Positions 34,626-41,854 of a stretch of 64,000 nucleotides of DNA are shown in pieces. The notes beneath the pieces were generated by a model that had not been told where the DNA came from, searched no databases, and saw only the letters and a program-made list of their open reading frames with translations. Position 1 is the first letter of the stretch; the number at the start of each line of letters is the position of its first letter. The stretch comes from UBA940 sp031547885 (lineage in GTDB: Bacteria; Bacteroidota; Bacteroidia; Bacteroidales; Rikenellaceae), in assembly GCA_031547885.1 (NCBI GenBank), contig JAVBRO010000037.1:1-64000 (forward strand), given 5' to 3'. Made by a program: the position numbers and the translations under genes.

Positions 34626-35588
34626 CTATAATGATTCTTTATATTGAATAAATGATTTGTGTATTATTTCAAAGTACTCCTTAAAGCATCCAACTTCACT
34701 TACACTTGGGATAATGCCTTGTAGATTATGTTCATATGCCCATATTTTGTACAGCATAGTAGCAAATCCATAACAATCATCAGCATCATAGAAATCAATG
34801 TTATCAATTTTGGCCAATATGGCATTTAATCTATCGTCAGGATCGGGGTGAAACAACCCTCCCTGTAATGTTTTATCTGAGAACATAATTGCCCCTAAGA
34901 CCGCAACACACCCTAATGCTATGAATTTCTTTTGTCCTTGTTCACACTCTTCGTACATAGAAAAGAAAGCGTTGTAGTCAGCTTCATATTCATCTCCAGA
35001 GATAGGTGTATGACCAAAATGATTTAAAGTAAAATGGCTATATTCGTGAAACAGTATGAAGCACATCCCATTTATAAAGAGTTGATTGGCCGCTTCCACT
35101 GCTTCGCTGCCATCTCTTTGTGTTGGATTCGGAAGATCAAAGAATGTACCCCTGCATGCCCTTTTCAAAGAATCAGATTGGAATAAACTAAATCCCGCCC
35201 TAAAAACCTCAAGAGCATTATTTAACTTTAGATTATCCTTATCGAATTTACCACTATATGTACCATCAATTGTCGGTCTAATAATTATTTCATCAAAAAA
35301 AATTATGGAAGAATAGCAAATACACCACAAAAATTGACAGAAGTTGTCCCATACATGAATCTGATAGTATGAATTATTCTCCCTGTCAAAGTGATTGCTG
35401 ATCATAGCACCATCGCATATGCGGTCATCAGTACATTCAAGTTTTAGTTTATGACTCAACCCCTTATTTAGATGATAGTTCAGGTCATATTTATCACATA
35501 AACTCTCAAAACGCCTTGCAGACTCGTCCATCAAAGTATGAACAGGGAAATGTAAGTATCCTTCCTGCACCTTGTTTTTATTGCACAT
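34626..35588 (-). CDS. HExxH metalloprotease-like protein, Lit-like
   Basis: A 320-residue AT-rich gene. It contains a zincin motif, FILFHEYSHFTLNHFG (H181, E182, H185), with a third-ligand-type segment DEYEADYNAF (E200-D204). This arrangement resembles the peptidase U49/Lit group, whose E. coli member cleaves EF-Tu on phage infection. A later hydrophobic stretch is FIALGCVAVLGAIMFS. It lies 12 nt downstream of the DUF262 gene in the same orientation and ends 11 nt from the convergent tape measure gene. The protease fold is well supported; the Lit assignment is tentative. Confidence 0.6.
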   Translation of the reverse strand: MCNKNKVQEGYLHFPVHTLMDESARRFESLCDKYDLNYHLNKGLSHKLKLECTDDRICDGAMISNHFDRENNSYYQIHVWDNFCQFLWCICYSSIIFFDEIIIRPTIDGTYSGKFDKDNLKLNNALEVFRAGFSLFQSDSLKRACRGTFFDLPNPTQRDGSEAVEAANQLFINGMCFILFHEYSHFTLNHFGHTPISGDEYEADYNAFFSMYEECEQGQKKFIALGCVAVLGAIMFSDKTLQGGLFHPDPDDRLNAILAKIDNIDFYDADDCYGFATMLYKIWAYEHNLQGIIPSVSEVGCFKEYFEIIHKSFIQYKESL

Positions 35589-35600
35589 AACGTCTTATAG

Positions 35601-37340
35601 TTAAATTAGTTTGGCTAAATATTCTTTTAACTTTTTATTCCGATTCTCTATAAACATTCTAAAATCCTTGACATCTAAAGAAATTTCATCGTCTACAAAT
35701 AAGTCCACTTTTTTTATCCTATTTGTTTTTACCCACTCATTCAAAGATTTATCCTGCTTTGATTTATTGGATAATCCATTTAATAATTGGAGATTTAATA
35801 CGGAGTCCCAATTATCCGAATTTTCGCAAAATGCAATATCATCCGGAGAGAAAGTACCATTTATATTTAATTCGTTTTCAAAAAAAGATTTTGGGTGTAA
35901 ATGATCTTTATGAAAGTCCTGATTGTAATAGTCTAAATTAGGGTACAACAATGAAAGTATATAAAAAGTGTCATTATTGCCATATTTTGACCGAAGTAAT
36001 CCGTCTATGAAATCATCGTCCAGTTGATAGTTTTTTGTTGGATTTGTTTTAAATTCTTCCTTAATTGCTTCAAATGGGAATAATGAAAGAGAAAGGTTTT
36101 CCTTAATAACTTTTCTCATAACTGTTAGTACCGCATCTGTTTGTCCCCCAAAGATAGACTTTAGCATAGTTAATGTCAGCCATTTCTGAATAGTCTGTCT
36201 GTCGTCTTTGCCTTTGCTCGGATTGCTTATAAGATCCCTATCGGTATAAAATAAATAGTATATAATCGGGATTACCGCATTTTTAGCTCTAAGTGTTTGA
36301 TCATTGAAGCCTATCTTACGAACTAAAATAAAGCCGTTTAAAATACACTTTTTGACTTTATCCCACTCCTCTTCAAATTTTAAAACATTCTCATGACTAA
36401 AATTCTTAAGTTGAAACCTAATGTTGTCAACGAATAAGACTAAACACGTTTTAAGTATAAAATCCTGATTTACAGTAAATCCATGCCCATTGTCATAGAT
36501 ATTCTCAACTAACTCTTCAATCTCTTTTCGTGCATCCACTTTTTTCCAGTTCGCGGATGATATTGACATCAGGAGATTAGAAAATGACAATGGCACACCA
36601 CCACTATTTGTTCGAATAAAAACTTCTAAGATTTTATCTGTGTCTTGTTCGCATTCCAAATAGTAATTAATCAACTTCTCTATATGAATCTTGTTGTATA
36701 GCTTCGAGAGGGTTTCGACCGCAAATTCATTGTTGCTGAGATTATTTTCACTTAGAAATACAATTAATTTTGAATTATTATTTATGTTCAAAATATCTGA
36801 CACATCAAACCAGATTTCACCTTTATGTCTAAGGCCTTCAACTTCTGATGTGGTCAAAAACAAGAAGTTATAGAATCTTTGATTATCATGTATCTGAGGG
36901 GCTGGTTGTGACAACTCTAAATACAATTTTCTCGTTGGCAAACTATCTTCATTATCCACCCACCATTTTCGAGGAATTCGGTATGCATAAGTCCCTCTTA
37001 AACCAATATGTAGCGCTGTTAGCCGTTGTTGCCCATCAATAATGGCCATGAAATCGGGAACTCCATCGGTATTCCTACTTGGATTATTTTCATTGAATCT
37101 TTCTCTGTATTTTTCTAAAAATTCATAGAATTTATAATTCTTCTTGATACTTTCATCTTTTACCTCCCAAAACATAAATGAGTTTATCGGATAATCCCTC
37201 ATTATGCTATCAAATAACATTTCTACTTTATCTGGCCCCCACACGAATTTTCGCTGTATTGCCGGCAACAGAAAGTTTCTGTGGAATATTTCATCAATCG
37301 CTTCTTTGATTGTTATGGGTGTTTGAAAACCAGTAGGCAT
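35601..37340 (-). CDS. DUF262/GmrSD-like protein with C-terminal HNH-type domain
   Basis: A 579-residue protein. The N-terminal DUF262 (ParB-like) domain shows LLPAIQRKFVWGPDKVEMLFDSI and FMAIIDGQQRLTALH, the conserved DGQQR signature. The C-terminal region has HKDHLHPKSFFEN and WDSVLNLQLLNGLSNKSK, matching the H-xx-P and NLxLL pattern of DUF1524-type nucleases. Proteins of this build include GmrSD, which cuts modified DNA, and other phage-defence nucleases. It is the first gene of a two-gene operon with the HExxH protein. The target is unknown. AT-rich composition suggests transfer. Confidence 0.75.
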   Translation of the reverse strand: MPTGFQTPITIKEAIDEIFHRNFLLPAIQRKFVWGPDKVEMLFDSIMRDYPINSFMFWEVKDESIKKNYKFYEFLEKYRERFNENNPSRNTDGVPDFMAIIDGQQRLTALHIGLRGTYAYRIPRKWWVDNEDSLPTRKLYLELSQPAPQIHDNQRFYNFLFLTTSEVEGLRHKGEIWFDVSDILNINNNSKLIVFLSENNLSNNEFAVETLSKLYNKIHIEKLINYYLECEQDTDKILEVFIRTNSGGVPLSFSNLLMSISSANWKKVDARKEIEELVENIYDNGHGFTVNQDFILKTCLVLFVDNIRFQLKNFSHENVLKFEEEWDKVKKCILNGFILVRKIGFNDQTLRAKNAVIPIIYYLFYTDRDLISNPSKGKDDRQTIQKWLTLTMLKSIFGGQTDAVLTVMRKVIKENLSLSLFPFEAIKEEFKTNPTKNYQLDDDFIDGLLRSKYGNNDTFYILSLLYPNLDYYNQDFHKDHLHPKSFFENELNINGTFSPDDIAFCENSDNWDSVLNLQLLNGLSNKSKQDKSLNEWVKTNRIKKVDLFVDDEISLDVKDFRMFIENRNKKLKEYLAKLI

Positions 37341-37356
37341 ATTTGTATTTATTTAA

Positions 37357-37402
37357 GTGCGACAATGTCTCACCAAAGATAGAAACTCTTCCGCTATTTT
37401 CA
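37357..37402 (+). promoter_or_regulatory. Phage dyad promoter, copy 5 (tail fibre)
   Basis: GTGCGACAATGTCTCAC (37357-37373), identical to copy 3, followed by TATTTTCA (37395-37402) at 36 nt from GCGACA; the -7 box is imperfect. The fibre ATG is at 37421. It overlaps the promoter of the divergent DUF262 gene. Confidence 0.75.
37374..37381 (-). promoter_or_regulatory. -7 element for the DUF262 operon, overlapping dyad promoter 5
   Basis: On the minus strand it reads TATCTTTG, an exact TAnnTTTG, 33 nt before the DUF262 start. Its inferred transcription start falls inside the dyad at 37357-37373, so a protein bound at the dyad should block it. Confidence 0.6.
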
Positions 37403-37420
37403 CCGCAAAACGTATTGAAA

Positions 37421-38341
37421 ATGGCAGGAGTACGCATAAAAGATTTACAGGACGCGAAGGGCCTCGTCGATAAATTCGACGATTTCCAGTTTGCGGTCGA
37501 CTCCGGTAACCCCGATACCACGATGCGGCTGTCGGGCAAGGAGTTGAAAAGCGTAATCGGCACACCCAAACACACGCACTCCATCGAGGAGGTTACGGGC
37601 CTGCCGGGGGAGTTGGAGAAGAAGTTAGATAAGGCGGGCGGCACGATCACGGGCGACCTTCGGGTCGAGGGCAACACCCGCGTGAAAAACCTTCAGGTGG
37701 ACGAGTACCTCGAAGTCCCGGAGCTGAAATACAACCGCATCACCGCCACCGGCAACGAATTCTGGGTTACGGACGGCGGCGTGGTAGACGATGTGTGGGA
37801 GGATGCCGAGGGCATATTCGGCGTCGAGCTGAAAGCCAAAGAAGGCGAAACCACGATCAACTTCCAGTTTAAAGATATACTGCGCGGGATTTTCTACACG
37901 GAGAACGCCGAGGGAAATCCCTCCGGCTTCCGTACGGCCTATTTCGAGGTCACGGGCGTGATCAACCGGACGAGCTTCTACTGCGTCGCCCTGAACGGCA
38001 TCCCGCCGCAGCGCTTTATGACGCTCGCTCGCCAGGGTAACAAATCCGACGAACATCGCCAGGGATCCATCTACATGGACGGCCTGAACAAATACCTGCG
38101 CGTGAGCGACAAGGTCACGGACGAGAATATCGATGTGCGCAATATCAAGGTACAGATCGGCAATCTCTCCGAAATCAACCATCCGACCTTCGGGCAACTG
38201 CAAGGCTACGGGGCGCTGCTGGAGAACGCCTACATCTGCGGGCGGCTTATCCAGCGCGACCCGCAGACGGGCGAGGATTGGGTGGTCGGGTCGGTGTCTG
38301 TTTCCGGCGAGCAGGTGTTCCATTACGACGAGACCGACTAG
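37421..38341 (+). CDS. Tail fibre protein, ends at an in-frame amber codon
   Basis: A 306-residue protein before the TAG at 38339-38341. The start MAGVRIKDLQDAKGLVDKFD and the segments HTHSIEEVTGL, KLDKAGGTITGDLRVEG are typical of phage fibres and side-tail proteins; a beta-rich domain follows. The same frame continues after TAG for 172 codons with coherent fibre-like sequence (VTPDQIIITAKEQGF...). So the gene was or is longer: a nonsense mutation, or readthrough that adds a second domain. The start follows dyad promoter 5 by about 15 nt. Confidence 0.7.
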   Translation: MAGVRIKDLQDAKGLVDKFDDFQFAVDSGNPDTTMRLSGKELKSVIGTPKHTHSIEEVTGLPGELEKKLDKAGGTITGDLRVEGNTRVKNLQVDEYLEVPELKYNRITATGNEFWVTDGGVVDDVWEDAEGIFGVELKAKEGETTINFQFKDILRGIFYTENAEGNPSGFRTAYFEVTGVINRTSFYCVALNGIPPQRFMTLARQGNKSDEHRQGSIYMDGLNKYLRVSDKVTDENIDVRNIKVQIGNLSEINHPTFGQLQGYGALLENAYICGRLIQRDPQTGEDWVVGSVSVSGEQVFHYDETD

Positions 38342-38857
38342 GTCACGCCCGACCAAATCATCATCACGGCCAAAGAGCAGGGCTTCACCTCGGCCCCGGA
38401 AACGCGCCGATGGCAATACAAGAACGGCTCGGAATGGGTGACGCTCGACACGCAGCACGTTCTGACCTACGTCCTCACGCCGGATGCGGAGATTTGGCAG
38501 GGGCGCTCGACGCTCACCCTGCGTTACATCGTGGCGGGCGTCTACTACGACATGATCACCATCGCCAAGGTGCGTAACGGCGACGCGGCGTATCTCGTGA
38601 CCATCGACTCCTCCAACGGCAACCAATTCCTGAACGGCGAGATGGTCACCACCCTCACGGCGACCGTGTTCAAAGGCAGCCACGATATCACGCAGAGCGT
38701 GCCTTACAATGCCTTCGACTGGATGCGCCTGTCGGATAATCCCGCAGGCGACACGGTGTGGAACGAGTTGCACCGGGGTATGGGCAGCCAGATTACGGTT
38801 ACCGCGTCGGACGTGTACCGCCGGGCGGTGTTCTCGTGCGAAGTTCGCATCCCCTAA
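38342..38857 (+). pseudogene. Same-frame 3' continuation of the tail fibre after TAG
   Basis: In the frame of the fibre gene, the 171 codons after the amber read as an intact beta-rich domain (EWVTLDTQHVLTYVLTPDAEI, LTLRYIVAGVYYDMITIAKV, FLNGEMVTTLTATVFKGS, YRRAVFSCEVRIP). The Ig-like repeats resemble those of the next fibre protein. There is no good start codon close to the TAG; the first ATG in frame would give about 100 residues. It is either decayed or reached by readthrough. Confidence 0.6.
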
Positions 38858-38888
38858 ACCGAAATATCAATCCTAAAAACCGAAAAAT

Positions 38889-39926
38889 ATGGCAGTCATT
38901 TCAAGAGGTCAGATCACCATCGTAGACCTGTCCGACGGCAAGTCGATCAACCTGTATCTGGGCAGCAACGTCGCCGCCACGCAGATTTTCAACAAGGAAA
39001 ACTCCACCTACACGCCCAACTGGACAGCAAGTCCGTACCTCGTCATTACACCAGAGGTGTACGTGACGGGCGTATCGACCAACCAGGTCGCCCGCCTGAA
39101 AGGGCCGCCGACATGGAAGATCAATGGTAGCGCCACGCTCACGACCTACGGGGCGACGGCGGCGACCGCAGCTCCCTACGCGCTGACGATCAAGAACAAC
39201 ATGGCCTCATACGCCCAGATGCAGGTGGAGTGCGAGGTCATTTACGTCGATCCCGACTCAACGGCCGAAACGAAGGCGAAAGCCGTGATCACCTACACCA
39301 AGACCGAGAACGCCGGCCAGTTGATCTGCGCCATCGCCTACGCTCCGCTGGGCACGGTGTTCAAGAACGACAACGTGACCACGCTCAAGGCCCATTGCGA
39401 TATGTGGCGCGGGTCGACCATTGACAATACCCTCGTGACCTATAAATGGTATCGCCTCGGCAGCGGAGTGTGGACGGAGATCACCTCGGCCAACGCCCAG
39501 GGTATCACGGGTTACACCACCAACGAGATCACCATCCCCGAAGCGGCCGTTCTCAACTTCGAGTCGTTCAAGTGCGAGATCAAGGATACCGACCCGGCCA
39601 GCGGCACGTACAACACCACCGTCGCCGACATCATCTCTTTCGCCGATATGTCCGATCCCTACCAGGTGGAAATAACCACGCCGCAAGGTACGACGCTCAC
39701 CTCCGGCCTTACTTCGACTACGCTCACGGCCAACTGCTGGCAGAACGGGGCGCTGCTGCCGGATTCGTTCTTCACGGGCGCGAACTGCCGCTGGCGCAAG
39801 TTCAACAAACTGGGAGTCCTGGACACTGCATGGGGATCGTCCGGCGTCAAGACCGGGCGCTCGATCACCGTTACGCGAGACGAGGTATCCGTGGCTGCCA
39901 CCTTCACCGTGGAAATTGACAAGTAA
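38889..39926 (+). CDS. Tail fibre protein with Ig-like repeats
   Basis: A 345-residue protein starting MAVISRGQITIVDLSDGKSI. It contains three or four repeats of an Ig-like strand pattern (TLKAHCDMWRGSTI, TYKWYRLGSGVWTEI, TLTANCWQNGALLPDSFF, CRWRKFNKLG) of the kind used in fibre tips. The first nine residues are nearly the same as those of the next fibre gene, suggesting a shared attachment module. The stop overlaps a downstream ATG. Receptor binding is inferred. Confidence 0.7.
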   Translation: MAVISRGQITIVDLSDGKSINLYLGSNVAATQIFNKENSTYTPNWTASPYLVITPEVYVTGVSTNQVARLKGPPTWKINGSATLTTYGATAATAAPYALTIKNNMASYAQMQVECEVIYVDPDSTAETKAKAVITYTKTENAGQLICAIAYAPLGTVFKNDNVTTLKAHCDMWRGSTIDNTLVTYKWYRLGSGVWTEITSANAQGITGYTTNEITIPEAAVLNFESFKCEIKDTDPASGTYNTTVADIISFADMSDPYQVEITTPQGTTLTSGLTSTTLTANCWQNGALLPDSFFTGANCRWRKFNKLGVLDTAWGSSGVKTGRSITVTRDEVSVAATFTVEIDK

Positions 39927-39961
39927 TGCGCCGACTATTCATCAAACTTAAAAGTATCATT

Positions 39962-41443
39962 ATGGCAATCATAGGAAGGGGGCAGATCACCGTCCATACG
40001 GCCGAGCAGGGAGAGAAAGGGGATCCGGGGACGCCCGGAACCTCCTCATTCCTGTATATCCGCTACTCGGCGGCCGCGAACGGCAACCCCATGACCACCA
40101 CGCCCAATACTTACATAGGTGTGGCCGTGACTACCTCGGCAACAGCTCCGACGAGCTATACTTCCTACGCATGGTCGCGCATTGAGGGGAAAACCGGGAG
40201 CGACGGCGTGCCGGGGACATCGTCTTACATCCATGTCCGCTATTCAGCCAACGCCAGCGGCAATCCGATGACGACCACTCCCGCCGCTTATATCGGCGTA
40301 GCCGTCACCGAGTCGGCTACCGCGCCAACATCTTACACCGCCTACGCCTGGGCGAAGCTCACCGGCGACAAGGGAGATAAAGGAGATAAGGGCGATCCCG
40401 GATCGGCGGGGACTGCCGGGCCGGGCATCGTTTACCGGGGCACGTTCTCGGCCTCGACAATCTATTACAACAACACCCTTCGCCGGGATGTGGTGCTTTA
40501 CAGCGGTATATATTATATCTATAACGGCACGAATGCCACCTCCGCAGCGTGGAACGTGGCGAATTGGGAGTCCTTCGGGGCGCAGTTCTCATCGGTGGCC
40601 ACCGACCTGCTGCTGGCGCAACTCGCCTACATCGAGAATCTCGGTGTGAGGAATCTGACCACCGCGCCTTCCGGCCAGCGCGTCGAGATCACGGCGGCCC
40701 GGAACTCAATGGCTTTCTACACCACCGCCTCGCCGACCACACCCGTACTTGAGATAAAGACAACCAGCGACCCCGTCTATATGGGTCAGGGCGCGGGTTT
40801 CCAGATCAAGCAGACCGGCATCAATTTCTCGATTTTCAAGGGCATCCTCCATCAAGGGAGCGAAGGGAGCGGCATCTCCGTACCTGTGCTGCCTTGGAGC
40901 CAGCCGGAAACCATTGCACAGAACTGCATCCTACAATCCTACGCCAATTCGGAAACCAAAAAGTATAAGACCGGCATCTATATCTCCATGAGCGGCACAC
41001 AGGGTACGAGCGCCACAGCGGATAAGATGAACGCCATTTATCTGGAAAGCGGCGGCATCTTCGTGGGCGGCGAGTACGACGTGCTGCGCTCCAGCAATGT
41101 GTTCGCCGGCCTCTGCGCCGCCGGAACGGTCAGTTCGGCCGGGGCGCTCCAGCGTAGTTGGGTGCTTTCGTTCATGGGCGGTTATATTACCTGCGCCCGC
41201 ACCGCCGTCGGCCGTTACCGGATCACCTTCTCGAACACCTCGTACCTCTACAGTGCCAACGACTACAACGTGCTGATCATGCCCAATGGCCCGAACACGG
41301 CCAACGCCAATGTCGGGGCCTACGGCTGCACGATGGCCCGCACATCGTCTTATTTCGATGTTTACATCGGCGACGACGCTTCGCCCAACGACTGCTCGTT
41401 TACCTTCATTGTCTTTTTAACCTCGAAATTCTGGAGCTACTAA
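39962..41443 (+). CDS. Collagen-like tail fibre protein
   Basis: About 493 residues from the ATG at 39962; an in-frame ATG at 39926 overlaps the previous stop. The later start is chosen because MAIIGRGQITVHTAEQGEKG matches the start of the neighbouring fibre gene. Gly-X-Y tracts (GEKGDPGTPG and GDKGDKGDKGDPG) bracket two tandem 53-residue modules (SFLYIRYSAAANGNPMTTTP; SYIHVRYSANASGNPMTTTP). The C-terminal 300 residues are beta-rich. Such triple-helical fibres bind host surface sugars. Assignment as fibre is firm. Confidence 0.8.
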   Translation: MAIIGRGQITVHTAEQGEKGDPGTPGTSSFLYIRYSAAANGNPMTTTPNTYIGVAVTTSATAPTSYTSYAWSRIEGKTGSDGVPGTSSYIHVRYSANASGNPMTTTPAAYIGVAVTESATAPTSYTAYAWAKLTGDKGDKGDKGDPGSAGTAGPGIVYRGTFSASTIYYNNTLRRDVVLYSGIYYIYNGTNATSAAWNVANWESFGAQFSSVATDLLLAQLAYIENLGVRNLTTAPSGQRVEITAARNSMAFYTTASPTTPVLEIKTTSDPVYMGQGAGFQIKQTGINFSIFKGILHQGSEGSGISVPVLPWSQPETIAQNCILQSYANSETKKYKTGIYISMSGTQGTSATADKMNAIYLESGGIFVGGEYDVLRSSNVFAGLCAAGTVSSAGALQRSWVLSFMGGYITCARTAVGRYRITFSNTSYLYSANDYNVLIMPNGPNTANANVGAYGCTMARTSSYFDVYIGDDASPNDCSFTFIVFLTSKFWSY

Positions 41444-41444
41444 T

Positions 41445-41852
41445 ATGAAACAATACGCTAAAATAACAGATGGGGTGCTGGTCAGCACCTGCGCCGCCGC
41501 CGAGGACACGGATCTGATCGCGCAGATCACGGCCGACGGATTTTTGCCTTACGACGACAGCGCCGAGAAGCCCGACGTTGGGGAGTTACAGGCCGCAGTT
41601 CCCGCTTATCAGAAGTCGGCCGAGGGGATATCCCTTTCGTGGAAGATCGTCGAAAACAGTCCCGAAAAGATCGAAGCCGAGATCGCCCGCCTCCAGGACG
41701 AGCTGTCGGCCACCGACTACCAGGTCATCAAGTCCTACGAATACGCTCTCGCTGGCGAGCAGTTGCCTTACGACATCGCGACTATCCACTCATCCCGGCA
41801 GGCGTTGCGGGATAAAATCATTGAATTGGAAAGGATCCTTTATCGCAATTAG
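41445..41852 (+). CDS. Tail fibre-associated small protein
   Basis: A 135-residue protein starting MKQYAKITDGVLVSTCAA, which is the kind of N-terminus found in small fibre-assembly or tail accessory proteins. The C-terminal half is helical (IEAEIARLQDELSATDYQVIKSYEY, RQALRDKIIELERIL) and could trimerise with the fibre. It begins 1 nt after the fibre stop and ends 2 nt from the stop of the convergent helicase gene. It is the last backbone gene of the phage. Confidence 0.6.
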   Translation: MKQYAKITDGVLVSTCAAAEDTDLIAQITADGFLPYDDSAEKPDVGELQAAVPAYQKSAEGISLSWKIVENSPEKIEAEIARLQDELSATDYQVIKSYEYALAGEQLPYDIATIHSSRQALRDKIIELERILYRN

Positions 41853-41854
41853 GA

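Noticed and set aside
37421..38857. Genome-wide TAG recoding in the phage
   Set aside because: Tail tube, prohead protease and connector genes end with TAG directly before the next gene, so TAG works as a stop; only the fibre gene has an internal TAG.
37343..41852. Diversity-generating retroelement targeting the fibres
   Set aside because: No reverse transcriptase gene and no template repeat were seen near the fibre genes.
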